Shown here: positions 1 to 10,574 of the stretch, one piece after another
Layout of the letters: each line of letters begins with the position of its first letter
Numbering within the stretch: the first letter of the stretch is position 1
NCBI GenBank assembly: GCA_023376005.1
Contig: CM042142.1
Span: forward strand, 48,775,834-48,839,833
Source: Doryteuthis pealeii
Lineage: Eukaryota; Mollusca; Cephalopoda; Myopsida; Loliginidae
Direction: 5' to 3'
Length of the DNA: 64,000 nucleotides
Program-made: the position numbers and the translations under genes
The notes under the pieces: model-generated
The model's input: only the letters and a program-made list of their open reading frames with translations
Databases searched by the model: none
Told to the model about the DNA's origin: nothing

Positions 1-78
1 ATACTCACATTTAATACTAACATAAAAGCCACCCTATTGAGGGGCAATTAAGCTAGCGTCAGCGAAGGGCACTTGATT

Positions 79-196
79 GAACCTTCGGCTCAACAATGAC
101 ACTTCATGTATTGAGTACATTTTAAATTTTATTCAAGTTTGATCAAATTTATTGTGTATTCAATGCATGAAGTGTCATCGTTGGACCGAAGTTTTC
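79..196. repeat. Short palindrome (foldback)
   Basis: The arms around CTTCGG and ATGACACTTCATG at about 84-112 are repeated inverted at about 162-193, with an AT-rich loop between. No coding potential. Probably a small foldback element. No target duplication was identified. Confidence 0.7.
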
Positions 197-199
197 ATG

Positions 200-455
200 A
201 AAACAATCATATAATTTGTCTGTTTGGGATTTATTGCAAAGCTGCATAATAAAGAATATTTACAGTTTTTTTTTCGTTCAGCCTGATTTCAAAATGGTAT
301 GATATGTTGGGTTACGGCCTCTATGAGTAAAGTTGAAAAAATGTGACATAATGACACACTGACATTCGCATTTAGTATTAGATATAATATTTATGAAATA
401 ATAAATGAAAACAACTTTATTAAAGTGTGAAACATGAATAAAGATACAAAATGGT
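200..455. other. AT-rich sequence, nothing recognised
   Basis: No open frame, repeat or structure could be supported in this stretch. Confidence 0.5.
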
Positions 456-459
456 ACAT

Positions 460-597
460 ACAGGGTGGCCTACAAAATACCGAAACTTTTTTAAAAATTC
501 ATAACTTTTTCGTTTTTGATTTGTTTTTATATTTTCAAATATTATACGTAACTTAAGCAAATTGAAAATGTCAAGTTACAATGTGAAAAGACAAATT
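460..597. mobile_element. One end of a TACAGGGTG-type DNA element
   Basis: Starts TACAGGGTGGCC and resembles the terminal repeat of the complete element at 27694-27908, including the following CAAAAT...GAAAC stretch. No matching right end was found, because a foldback element follows directly. Truncated copy. Confidence 0.4.
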
Positions 598-1130
598 AAA
601 ATAATAGAATTTTATTTCTCTGAATGTTTGAGATGAGGCTTGATGATTAGTATGATCTGCATTATTCGGACTATTGTCCTCATCTTCATTGTTATCTGTA
701 CAATGTTTCGGCCGAAGTACCCTCCGGCCTTTTTCAATTGGACACATGGCCTAGTGGATAAAGGAGTTAGGTTTAGACAGTTCTAAGTGACAGTTATCTT
801 TGGACTGCAGGTTCAATCCTGGCCAAGGGCAGCAATAACATAGAATAATAATTAACACAGCTTAACGCCTTTACCCCAGCTATCGTTAGCGGAATGAGAA
901 CAGGATACCCCCGTGGATTGAATAAAGGGTTAGGTTCAAAGTTCCGTGATGGCTCCCAATTACGACAAGAAGGTTTCCGAGTTCGAAAAGAAGGTTCCCG
1001 AGTCCGACAAGAAATACCTGAAGAAGGCCAGAGGGCACATCGGCCGAAACGTTGTACAGATAACAATGAAGATGAGGACAATAGTCCGAATAACGCAGAT
1101 AATACTAATAGAATTTTACTATTCAACTGA
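598..1130. mobile_element. Foldback element with a tRNA-like SINE in its loop
   Basis: Arms of about 100-135 bp at 600-738 and 1018-1130 are inverted copies. They share, in opposite orientation, the words ATTATTCGGACTATTGTCC and TCTGTACAA.GTTTCGGCCGA. The ~280-bp loop holds a tRNA-like head at 740-830. Short open frames on both strands here are only the arms read through and match no family. Confidence 0.75.
740..835 (+). repeat. tRNA-like SINE head inside a foldback
   Basis: An A-box-like TGGCCTAGTGGATAA is followed about 60 bp later by a B-box-like AGGTTCAATCC. The extra sequence between the boxes and the absence of a paired acceptor stem argue against a functional tRNA gene. Confidence 0.5.
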
Positions 1131-1199
1131 GAGGTTTTTAATTTCAACAAAAAGAAATACTTACTGGAAAAAAATATTTTCTAGAAATTCAGAATTCAA

Positions 1200-1549
1200 A
1201 TAGCCTCCCGATTCGCCTGCTTTATCTGCCTGACTTCTTTTTTGTGGTGTTATTTAAAGAAGTTTGTATATTTGAATAAACTTAAGACATTTTTACAGCT
1301 CAAGAATAATATTCATGCAGAGATAAGAGGATTGACCCCAGAAACCTTGAGCAAAGTCATACAAAATGCTTGAATTAAGGTGCAACTTTGTATCCATGAA
1401 AATAGAGGGAATCTACAAGATATCACTTCTGGCAAATAGCTAAAAAAATATTTTTCCTTGAACTATATTTGATGACTGAAAAGACTAAATGATTTTTAAT
1501 TTTCAGTATTTTTATAGCCCCCTCCCCTGTATGTACGTGTGTACAGAAA
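1200..1549. other. Non-coding AT-rich sequence
   Basis: No gene, repeat or secondary structure stands out. Confidence 0.4.
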
Positions 1550-1800
1550 TAATGTGGAGTAGCCCTTCATCACCATTACTCCCAGGTCAACCTTGACCCG
1601 GAATGGTAGTACCTGTTAGGGTCTCGTCTATGGGTCAAATAGATTTTTAAAATGAGTTTTAAAATGTTTTAAAACAAATTGAGTTTTTTTTTAAGTTCAA
1701 TACCCAACAAGAATGAATAAAATAAAATGTCTTCGGTATAAAATAACCGAAAGGTTGACATGTCGTAAAACCCAACCAACCAACCAACCAACCTGCCAAC
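1550..1800 (+). repeat. Retroposon E, 5'-truncated copy
   Basis: Carries the E middle (CATTACTCCCAGGTC...GGTAGTACCTGTTAGGGT) and the E 3' hairpin tail ending in repeated CCAAC units. The next 135 bp (1801-1935) recur at 4695-4815 after another E copy, so E and its flank belong to a larger duplicated block. Confidence 0.75.
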
Positions 1801-1935
1801 CATCAAACAATCTGTTGAACCTAGCAGATCTTTACGCATGAAAAACTATTTCAGATTGATTAATTAGTTTTAACGGCACATCAAACCGTCTAGGGTTATT
1901 TTATACCTAAAGATTAGGGAATTGCGTTCATAAGA
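1801..1935 (+). repeat. Dispersed block following retroposon E
   Basis: Contains GCAGATCTTTACGCATGAAA and CCGTCTAGGGTTATTTTATAC. A ~75-80% identical block follows the E copy at 4695-4815. No coding capacity. Confidence 0.6.
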
Positions 1936-2204
1936 TAAAAAGAAATCCATTGACCTAATGGGTAATGCCCCTTTAGTTAGTTTGGTCGTGGCCAGTTTTT
2001 GTCAAACATATCTGTATTTTTTATGGCTTTTTTGCATTGTGCTCCACAGACAGGACATTTCGAGATGTATATGCTAAGAGCACAACTCCCTGACATCCGG
2101 AATTGGGAACAGGGCAACCAATGAATAAAAATAGACGTCTTCCTCTTACTGCATACTAAGAGGAAAATAATGTTTGCGCCTTCTTCCTTAAATCACCTGA
2201 TACG

Positions 2205-2965
2205 ACTCTCCACTTTGGTCCTTACTTGGAGCAGACGGGCGGTCGGAGAGCCCCTTTCTGATGAATCAACTAGTCACTATAGGATTATTCTGAACGTATT
2301 GCTCCTATGGCAATCCCCACAACTCTTTCTATCATATATATATATTTACCAACTCCCCCGCACGAACAGGATACGACACAAGGTCAATTTCTTAAGCGGA
2401 GTTCAACAGGTTTGAATTCAGAGTTTTCCTTCTCCAAGACTGGTTACCTAGCCATAGTTAAAGAACCGAGTCTGCCCTGCTATTTACCCATAGCTGGAGG
2501 GAGAGTAGGATTCATACCATAACCAAGAGTATTAGCGCTAAGTGAAATGCAACTACCACGTCCAGGATTTGAACTCGGGGCGACGAGTCCATTTCCCATG
2601 ACTTTAACCATTACACCACACGCTTCCTACTCTTTCTATCATATATGCTTGAAGGCAGTGGCTAAGGTCTTAGTGCCCTAAGTATGACGTTAAACTACAA
2701 ACTAAGGATGAGGTTCCGCTTCTGGAGCTCTGTGGGTGATGAGTACCACTTCACTGCCATTACTACCATATCCACTCTGACTGGGAATGGTAGTACTTGT
2801 TAGAGTTTCAACTATGGGTTAAGTAGATAATAAAAAAATGAGTTTTAAAATGTTTTAGAAATGACGTTTTAAAAAGTTTGCATGCCCAACAAGAATAAAA
2901 TAAATGTCTTCGGCATAAAATAACCCATCAAGGGTTGACATGCCGTAAACTCTGACCAACCAAAC
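2205..2965 (+). repeat. Retroposon E interrupted by SINE B
   Basis: E begins at the CACTTTGGTCCTTACTTGG region, is split after ACTCTTTCTATCATATAT, resumes at 2629 with the same 18 bases, and runs to its 3' hairpin and CCAACCAAAC tail near 2965. Intact E copies such as 58487-59092 show these two parts as contiguous. Confidence 0.8.
2340..2628 (-). repeat. SINE B, full length, with 18-bp target duplication
   Basis: tRNA-derived SINE of 289 bp on the minus strand. The head near 2628 reads TGGTGTAATGGTTA (A box) and GAGTTCAAATCC (B box). The body includes CTCCCTCCAGCTATGGGTAA and the tail is AT-rich. It is flanked by perfect direct repeats of 18 bp at 2322-2339 and 2629-2646, the signature of LINE-type retroposition. 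Confidence 0.9.
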
Positions 2966-3139
2966 CATTAGATGATCAGATGTTTATTCTACAGATAGAT
3001 AATTCAACACTAGTATCATTGTCAAAATCATTGCCACTGATACGACAATTATCCACTGTTCCTCTCATCAATACCACACGATTTATATCCCTCTCCATCC
3101 CCCAACAAAGACACCACTAACTTTCCATTATCGCCTATT

Positions 3140-3305
3140 ATTGTTATTATAATTTATATATATTCATTATCCTATATATATATAATATATTTAATATATA
3201 TATATTCATTATGATTACCATTAAACATATGATTATGATTATATTTATATTTATATATATATAATATATTTATATAATATAATATATATTATATTATATA
3301 TACCA
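3140..3305. repeat. Imperfect (AT)n low-complexity tract
   Basis: Mostly TATATA and TTTATATT with self-complementary stretches. Two-fold symmetry is expected for such sequence and carries no extra information. Confidence 0.8.
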
Positions 3306-4257
3306 GCAAATATATGCACCCTCCGGGTGCAAGTATTTAAGTTTTAATGTAATAAAATATCGTATTAAATTAGAAAGGCTAATGAAACTAAATAAGAATG
3401 CAGATAAAAAGATTTGAAACAGAGGGAGTATAATCGAAAAAATGGAACAACTGAAACTTACTCTTCCATCACTCTCGTCTTATATTGTTATTTTTCTAAT
3501 TTAAGTATTTAGTTATAAGAGGAAGTAAAGAATAAAATGACAGTTATTTTTTCTTGTTAATGGATTTCATTTAAGATTCATTGAAGAGATTTTTAGTTAT
3601 ATTCATTAAAATAAAACCAAACAGTTAGAAATCAATAACACTGAGCACATATTTATTAAACTCGATTTTTTTAATATCAATATGCAAATTAACCTTCCCG
3701 TTCACACTGTAAACTGCTATTTTTGTGTATATATAATATAATTGCATGTTGTTAGTATGTAGATATGGTTAACAGTATTAATAATGTAAAACAAATTTAT
3801 TAATAATTGAGCTTAAATAAAAATAAAATCATTGAGAATGTGATATTAATAACACAGGGAATTGTGACTTGAGTAGTAATATAGTTTCGGTTACAGACAG
3901 AAAACACACAATCTCCATTATAATAAGATACATTATCTTATCCACAAGATACTATTATCATTGACATTAAGAACACCATCGCACAAATTAGACTGGAGAT
4001 GAATGAATTAATTACTATAGACGTAAGTCGAGAAATGGTACTTTTAGTGTAAAGTCCAAACAAACCTTGTTAAAGGTGAGCTGAACCTTAGCCAAAGTCA
4101 AGGAAGTAAATACTTACATTACCTGGAGTGTCTTTCAAAAGGTCAAGATCAAGAAGATATTTGCATGTACTGTCTGATGTTCCATAAAAGGTCGACGTCT
4201 TTGCTGACATCAAATTACATTATAGTACCAGCTGTTCCTCAAAAGATACCCGTCCTG
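3306..4257. other. AT-rich sequence, no feature recognised
   Basis: No frame over 60 codons with family resemblance and no repeat shared with the rest of the window was seen. Confidence 0.4.
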
Positions 4258-4690
4258 TCTGTAGAGGGGTAAAGTCACCTTTGGGGCCACCTGATGGCCG
4301 TGGACGTCGACCTGAGATGCTCAAGGACGAACTTTTGGTGGTTGAACATGCAACACACCACATTGGCCCATTTGGCTAGACAGGTGGTCTGAGAGGCCAT
4401 CTCCGACCAGTTGGTTGGTCACGTCAAGCCCTAGCACCTATATGATTGCTCCGACCCTATTACTTTAATAGCAAACCCCAACCCTCTTTATATGCATGCA
4501 AGAACATTACTCCCAGGTTTACATGGAGTTAGGGCCTCACCTACTGGTCAAATAGATAAAAAATGAGTTTTAAAATAGTTTTTTAAAGATGGGTTTGAAA
4601 AAAATTGAATACCTAACAAGAATTAATAAAAAAGCATAAAATAACCCAAGAAGGGTTGCCATGCCGTAAAACCCAACCAACCCGCCAAAT
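4258..4690 (+). repeat. Retroposon E with part of its 5' region
   Basis: Carries E head features (GTAGAGGGGTAAAGTC, GGCCACCTGATGGCCGTGG, GACAGGTGGTCTGAGAGGCC, CTAGCACCTATATGATTG), has an internal deletion near 4500, and ends in the E 3' hairpin and CCAACC tail. Confidence 0.75.
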
Positions 4691-4826
4691 AATAACCAAC
4701 AAACAAACTGTTGAATCAAGCAGATCTTTATGCATGAAAAAGTATTTAAGATGGATTAAGCGATTTTAACGGCATATCAACCCGTCTAGGGTAATTGTAT
4801 ACCTAAATATTAGGGAATTGCATTAA

Positions 4827-5137
4827 TTGTACATTATATGGTTGTTACTTAAAAGTTTTTGCACACAGTTATATGGTATCAAATATTTCAAGCTAATACA
4901 AAATTATTTTTACACAGTTGTATGGTTTCAAGTATTCTTTTCTAATACCAATAATTATATGGTTTCAAGTAATTATTTCTATCTCATAGTAGTCATTCTT
5001 GCACACAGTTATATGAGTTCAAGTAACTAATGATAATCTTTAGTAGACATTACAGCTTCAAGTAACTATTCTTAACACAAATAATTTACAGTTATATTGT
5101 CTCAAGTATTCCTATCTAATACCAATGATTTTAAGCA
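4827..5137 (-). repeat. VNTR part of retroposon F
   Basis: About five to six degenerate copies of a ~50-55-bp unit with the words CACACAGTTATATGGTTTCAAGTA and TCTAATACCAAT. In the opposite orientation it is the same VNTR as at 9690-9870, 10250-10440 and 31545-31800. The open frame across it is a repeat artefact. Confidence 0.75.
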
Positions 5138-5310
5138 GATCTATTTGATCCATAGAGGGGACCCTAATAGGTACTATCACTCAGGGTCATGGTGGAACTG
5201 GGAGTAATTTTCGGCAATGTAGGGATACTTCACACTACACAAAGCTACAGAACTATAGCTTCACCATCAGATGTAGTTTGGTTTAATACCCAGGACACCC
5301 CCTTTTTGGG
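5138..5310 (-). repeat. Retroposon F, E-like part
   Basis: Antisense copy of the E/F middle (GACCCTAATAGGTACTA, CACCATCAGATGTAGTTTGG, CCCAGGACACCCC). It joins directly to the VNTR at 4827-5137, as in the plus-strand F copies. Confidence 0.7.
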
Positions 5311-5552
5311 GAGGAGGGGGTCTTAACTCTCTGATACAATCGGCAAATTCTTAGCACCGGCGATAGGTCGAAAGTACTTTACATCGAATTGCATTAAGTT
5401 AACTATATCACTGGTAAATCGAGGCATTCGTTTATTTGAGCCAAATCTGGAAAAATTTAAAAAAATCATTTGTAATAATTTATCTCGTTTATTTGGTCCA
5501 TCAATCCGTTTAATTGAGCCAATGTGAACAAGAGATAACTTGCTTTTACTCA

Positions 5553-6200
5553 CTGTCAACCTCAGTTATGCAGTATTTGCTGTATCTAGACCAACGTTTC
5601 TCAACCGTTTTACCCTTAAAATAAATTGCATGTCTCAAGGAACCACTGCGCAAAAATTTACACCACATCTTTCTCATTTCATTTCCATCGTAGTTTACGT
5701 GGTAAATATCATAGTATATAATTTTGAATAACTGGTTTAAGGAAAAGTTAATACTTCTTTGTCAAATTTTTCGGTAATGCTAAATAAAATTCATACTGTT
5801 CGCCGTACAGACATCACTAAATATATTCCCAGTGATTGTTATATTTTAATAACATAATAGGTTAGACATGATAATGTCTATATTACAATACTACAATATC
5901 CAAGAATATATTGTGTGTGTTTAATGATATTACGTATATGAAATTAAGTTAATGATGATGTTAAAAGTGCATGAGATTATCTCACTTGTTCTTGCGGAAC
6001 TCTTAGGGATCTTCTGCAGAACCTTAGGGTTCTGGGGAACCCCAGTTGAGAAATGCTGACTTGATAAATACACGATCCTCCTGGTTATGTGTTTGTCTGT
6101 GTCATTTTAATGCTAAAGCAACAAGATCTGTTGACATATTTTTGGCATGAAGACACACGTGACCTCAACTTGTGACGTTGGGTATGTGCTAGATAATTTA
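5553..6200 (+). repeat. Dispersed repeat split by a hAT-type element
   Basis: Flanks of the hAT-like insertion match an uninterrupted relative at about 7003-7150: GCTGTATCTAGAC on the left, and GATCCTCCTG, GCTAAA(G/A)CAACAAGATCT and GGCATGAAGACACACG on the right. The function of the host repeat is unknown. Confidence 0.65.
5592..6058. mobile_element. Non-autonomous hAT-like element, degraded copy
   Basis: Terminal sequences CAACGTTTCTCAACC and, inverted at the right, GTTGAGAAATGCTG match the CAGCGTTTCTCAACC ends of the better preserved element at 40071-40494. The interior also shares GTATATAATTTTGAATAACTGG. No transposase. The 8-bp duplication is no longer readable here. Confidence 0.75.
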
Positions 6201-6227
6201 GAAGTTATAATATCCTCATCATAAGGT

Positions 6228-6263
6228 CATTTTGGTAGTACGGATATCCATGACCCCTCCCAC

Positions 6264-6314
<51 letters not shown>

Positions 6315-6361
6315 CTATCATTTTAGTAGTACGGATATCCATGACCCCTCCCACCCCTCCT

Positions 6362-6397
<36 letters not shown>

Positions 6398-6435
6398 CTA
6401 TCATTTTGGTAGTACGGATATCCATGACCCCTCCC

Positions 6436-6498
<63 letters not shown>

Positions 6499-6530
6499 TT
6501 TTGGTAGTACCGATATCCATGACCCCTCCA

Positions 6531-6576
<46 letters not shown>

Positions 6577-6637
6577 ATTTTGGTAGTACGGATATCCATG
6601 ACCCTCCCACCCTCTCTCTCTCTCTCTCTCTCTCTCT
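6228..6637. repeat. Five-unit compound minisatellite with (CT)n/(TCTA)n spacers
   Basis: Five copies of a ~40-bp core (CATTTTGGTAGTACGGATAT plus CCATGACCCCTCCCACC) start near 6228, 6318, 6401, 6497 and 6577, separated by pyrimidine microsatellites of varying length. Long open frames here are microsatellite translations. Confidence 0.9.
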
Positions 6638-6767
6638 CATGAGGGCCATGTTGGAGAGAGCAGTCAAGGGCCTAGTGTCTAATTAACCGATCCCTTCACC
6701 ATCAGCAGGATATGAAAACAAGTTACCCCTTGCTCACATTGTCCCGATTAGATGGATCTTTGGGACG

Positions 6768-6811
<44 letters not shown>

Positions 6812-6946
6812 CGTCCCAAAAATCCATCTAATCGGGACAATGTGAGCAAGGGGTAACTTGTTTTCATATCCTGCTGATGGTGAAGGGATCGGTTAATTAG
6901 ACACTAGGCCCTTGTATAACTGCTCTCTCCAACATGGCCCTCATGA
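6637..6946. repeat. Near-perfect 310-bp palindrome with (AT)n tip
   Basis: Left arm 6637-6772 and right arm 6807-6946 are almost identical inverted copies, differing mainly by a 4-bp TATA indel near 6915 and one or two single-base changes. A ~36-bp (AT)n separates them. No open frame. It abuts the minisatellite at 6228-6637. Confidence 0.95.
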
Positions 6947-7002
6947 CCCAGGAATGGTTGGCCAAAAATGTTTCCCATCAGGTTACTGCTTATTCAATCT
7001 CT

Positions 7003-7150
7003 GTTGTGCGGTATCTGCTGTATCTAGACAAATATAAGATCCTCCTGTTTCGGTCTGCGTCCCTTACATGCTAAAACAACAAGATCTTTTTACATATTTT
7101 GTGGCATGAAGACACACGAGACCTCCACATGTGACATAGGTCATGTGAGG
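7003..7150 (+). repeat. Uninterrupted relative of the repeat at 5553-6200
   Basis: Matches both flanks of the hAT-like insertion in order without the insert, so it acts as the empty-site paralogue. Confidence 0.65.
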
Positions 7151-7286
7151 TTGATATTGGAGTTAATTCAGTGTCACCAAAGGGCAAAAACATTCTCTTC
7201 AGCTTCAAACATTGGAAACAAATAATTTCTAATATAAATGGCCCATTTTTTTGGCAGTGTGTGGCGACCTGTAATGCCTGAGGACA

Positions 7287-7287
<1 letters not shown>

Positions 7288-7341
<54 letters not shown>
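7288..7341. repeat. (TA)n followed by (GA)n
   Basis: Compound dinucleotide array directly in front of a 5'-truncated SINE A. Confidence 0.95.
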
Positions 7342-7342
<1 letters not shown>

Positions 7343-7357
<15 letters not shown>

Positions 7358-7490
7358 AGTGTTCGGCTAGAAACCACAAGGTTCCTAGTTCGATATCGGC
7401 CCCCGCCAACTCAGCGTATGAGTAGCACAGGGATCTGTGCGGTAAAGTAAGGAGCTGATGGTAGGTGTGGCGCTCCACCTCAGATGCTAA
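7343..7490 (+). repeat. SINE A, truncated both ends
   Basis: Begins at GTGTTCGGCTAGAAACCACAAG and includes the B-box-like AGTTCGATATCGG and the body GAGTAGCACAGGGATCTG. The A box and the 3' end are missing. Confidence 0.85.
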
Positions 7491-7664
7491 AATAATCGTC
7501 TATTTCTATTGCATGCCACACATTTGTTTTATCCAAAGTCTGCGGTAGAATAGAATATTTCTTCTTTTTTTATATACAACTTGCCGGGAATAATTTATGG
7601 TTCTTTTTGTATTGAACTGCAATTCAGAATTCAGGGCAATAAATACGAATAGCAAATTGTATTC

Positions 7665-7668
<4 letters not shown>

Positions 7669-7727
<59 letters not shown>
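7669..7727. repeat. (CA)n(TA)n microsatellite
   Basis: Pure CA then TA dinucleotide tract. Both strands give spurious frames. Confidence 0.95.
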
Positions 7728-7731
<4 letters not shown>

Positions 7732-7756
7732 GTTAGCCAGTATTTCTTCTTTAAGG

Positions 7757-7877
7757 CATATATTATTGAACAATGCAGCCATTTTTTTGTTTGCAAATTT
7801 TGTTCCTTGTCCTTTCAAATTGACGGATTGATCTAATTATATCTGGCGAAAATTGGCTGATATATATACAAATTGGT

Positions 7878-7947
<70 letters not shown>

Positions 7948-8161
7948 CTATATAAATAGAATAGCGGAATGGAACAACTCATCGTTGTATGGTTTATGAA
8001 CTACCCCTGAAGATGGCCCACGATAGGGCGGAAAGTACTAGGGAAATTACCTATGGCAAATATATCACCCAATTTTCGCCAGATATAATTAGATCTATCA
8101 GCCAATTTGAAAGGACAAGGAACAAAATTTGCAGTCAAAAAAGTGTCTGCATTGTTCAATA

Positions 8162-8167
<6 letters not shown>
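7757..8167. mobile_element. Foldback element with large (AT)n loop
   Basis: Arms 7757-7856 and 8067-8167 are inverted copies. They share ATTGAACAATGCAGCC (GTCTGCATTGTTCAAT in the right arm), AAATTTTGTTCCTTGTCC and AATTATATCTGGCGAAAATT. The loop holds an ~80-bp (AT)n at 7861-7946. No transposase. Confidence 0.85.

Positions 8168-8232
<65 letters not shown>
8160..8232. repeat. (AT)n(GT)n microsatellite
   Basis: Short TA tract followed by ~26 TG units. Confidence 0.95.
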
Positions 8233-8236
<4 letters not shown>

Positions 8237-8445
8237 TGCACACCATACTTTAAATCGAGACGCATACGTATATTCATATCCATATTTTTTATCATATCTT
8301 TCATAGTTCTGAGTATCTATTGATTATGCTATCTGTCAATTTCTGATCTGCTTTGGACAAAGTGTTCTTCTGTTATTCTTTATTACTTAGAGCTCATATA
8401 GAGCTTATAAAATCCAGATCAGATCAAACGCGCGTGAGAAATCGG

Positions 8446-9252
8446 CTATTTGGACGAGAACACCATCGTACGTCTTACTCGTCCCATCACCCGTTCATAT
8501 CTGATTTTCGCGCTTCGGAGAGGAGGATCAAACACTGGTTAAAATCCGTCTATCAAATAACCTACGTTTTTCTACAAAACCATTAGCTTGAATTAAGCTA
8601 CACTGGCGTACATGATTGATAGGCTACCTATCAATTATGTAACATATATATAACAACATTTGGTATTAAATAACCCACAAAGTTTGATATGCGATTAAAC
8701 CCAACATCCAAACCAAACCAAATCTTTTTACCTGTGAAATGTAGAGACGTTGTCTCTGATTCCTGTCAGGGAATGTTAAACCCACTTGACTAAATTACGG
8801 CATATAGGACGGCATATAGGACGCACTTCTTTTCCAAAATTTTGGCTAAAAAATTGACCTGCGTCTTATACACCATAGGTGAAGTTTTATTATTATCATT
8901 ATTATTAATAATCTTATTATTATTATAATTTCCTGCAGTTGAGATGTCTTGTGTAGGCTTATTGCTTGCATGTACTGCCAAATTGCTTTTATACAGCTAT
9001 GTTTCTGCTTGTGTAATGCACAGCTAGACTGTTTTCAACAATATATGTTTCAATACACTAAAACATTTTTTTTCCTGAATCCGACCTGCTGAAATAGGGG
9101 TGCGTCTTATATGCACGTGCGCATTATATGCCATCAAATACGGTAACTACCATTATCAAATAATGGTTTTTTTTGGGGGGGTTTGGGTTTTTTTTTATTT
9201 TGTACGGGTGATGGGACGAGTAAGACGTACGATGGTGTCTCTCGTCCAAATA
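8446..9252. mobile_element. Foldback element carrying a nested TA-type element
   Basis: Inverted arms of ~48 bp at 8446-8493 and 9205-9252 share TCGTACGTCTTACTCGTCCC and CATCACCCG. Inside lie a SINE C tail (8650-8705) and a second element at 8796-9145. Confidence 0.75.
8796..9145. mobile_element. TACCGTA-type short inverted-repeat element
   Basis: The left end TACGGCATATAGG...GACGCAC and the right end GTGCGTCTTATATGC...ATACGGTA are inverted relatives. The ends resemble those of the element at 52407-53446. Non-coding. Confidence 0.6.
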
Positions 9253-9479
9253 ACTGATCTCAACATGTTTTTATCGCATCACTTTTTCATAGAACATGCG
9301 TGAATTTTTTTTTCACTGATTGGGTACCAATTACTGAGTTTGACACTTGAGAAAAAATCTCCTAACTTGTAGAAAATGTAATTTTATCGACAAATTTCTA
9401 TAAAGAAAAGAAGAAAGATCAGCAAATAAATTCTGATATGAAATTTATTTGATTAAACTCTACAGAGACCCGCTCTGTC

Positions 9480-9690
9480 GACGGGACTTAGAATATGCTG
9501 CCTTTATCCTCTATAGAGGAGTAATACCCCTCCCCCAAAAAAAACAAACGTGGGTGTCCGGAGTATGAAACTAAACTGCATCTAGTGGTGAGGCTCTAGT
9601 TTTTGAGCTCTGTGCCATTACTCCCAGGTCCACTCTGACCCCAAGTAGTAGTACCTGTTAAGGTCAAATAGATGTTTTTTGAAAATTATT
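9480..9690 (+). repeat. Retroposon F, E-like part
   Basis: Contains TAGAATATGCTG, CTATAGAGGAGTAA, AAACTGCATCTAGTGGTGAGG, CCATTACTCCCAGGTCCACT and GTACCTGTTAAGGTCAAATAG, the unit that is tandemly repeated at 30481-31545. An (ATT)n tract at 9734-9779 follows, then the VNTR. Confidence 0.75.
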
Positions 9691-9732
9691 TCTATTAGTG
9701 ATACATGAAACCATATAAGTGTCTGAAAACAA

Positions 9733-9779
<47 letters not shown>

Positions 9780-10440
9780 ATAGAACTATATTAATGTTAC
9801 ATATGAATACTTGAAACCATGTAACTGTATGCACATTATTTCTATTAAGAATGATTACTTGAAGCTAGAATTGTTTACTAAGGATTCCGTTTCTGTTTCT
9901 GTGACGGTTGAACCGGTTCCATCCAATGAATTCATCTGTGGAAAGAGTAACAAGAGAATAGGAAATTCACAAGCGGTCCCCAAACACCGCATGCATATCC
10001 CGGTCAGAGGAAAGAGATGCCCTTATTTGTAGCAGATTTTCCACAGACGCAGTGACAAGTACGTCAAAAGCCGTTGATTTCTGACTATGATGGAGACACC
10101 CTTTGGATTTTCTTCAGAGCCCCTTTGGCCGGTTTGTGGTCCTAATAACACTGGGTGCTAGACCTGACCGTCTTGGGTGACTCTACCAGGAACTTAATTT
10201 CCCGACGGCATAGCTCTGACACTACTAAGTTTACACGGCCCTTAAAGTTCACTAAGGATTATTATTAGTTACTTGGAACAATATAACCGCTTGCAAAATA
10301 TTGATGTTTGATGGAAATACTTGAAACCATAAGGCATTGCAAACAAATCATATTATCAAATAATATTAATCAAATAATGTATCAATTATTAGTATTAAAT
10401 AAGAATACTTGAAACCATAAAAACGTGTGCAAACAAACAA
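9690..10440 (+). repeat. VNTR of retroposon F, split by a retroposed insert
   Basis: Copies of the unit with TACTTGAAACCAT and TGTGTGCAAA lie at 9690-9886 and 10251-10440. The (ATT)n at 9734-9779 sits inside. A 364-bp insert separates the two halves. Confidence 0.75.
9887..10250 (+). mobile_element. LINE-like 3' fragment inserted in the VNTR, 10-bp target duplication
   Basis: The direct repeat ACTAAGGATT at 9877-9886 and 10251-10260 brackets the insert. In the uninterrupted VNTR near 31670 the corresponding word occurs once. The insert ends with GGGTGCTAGACCTGACCGTC and CGACGGCATAGCTCT, which looks like a LINE 3' terminal region. Its short frame (73 codons) has no recognised domain. Confidence 0.7.
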
Positions 10441-10574
10441 TTCAAGATAAAAAGGTGCAGTTAAAAAAACATGGAACATTAAAAAATATAGTTATTACAA
10501 TTAAGTATTTATAAATGAATTAAATTTGGCATTGAATAACCCATTAGAAGTTGATACTGGACTCTCCTCTGTTT

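Noticed and set aside
6232..6686. Open frames of 60-90 codons with LSLSLSL and SIYLSIY repeats
   Set aside because: They are translations of (CT)n and (TCTA)n tracts. The same applies to the frames near 7071-7478, 15345-15671, 19456-19728 and 52048-52368.
6770..6808. Hairpins read as transcription terminators
   Set aside because: Rho-independent terminator logic is bacterial. These are (AT)n-tipped palindromes in an animal genome.
8001..8323. Poly-His-Thr and poly-Val-Cys frames
   Set aside because: Products of (GT)n/(CA)n arrays on both strands, without any flanking coding signal.
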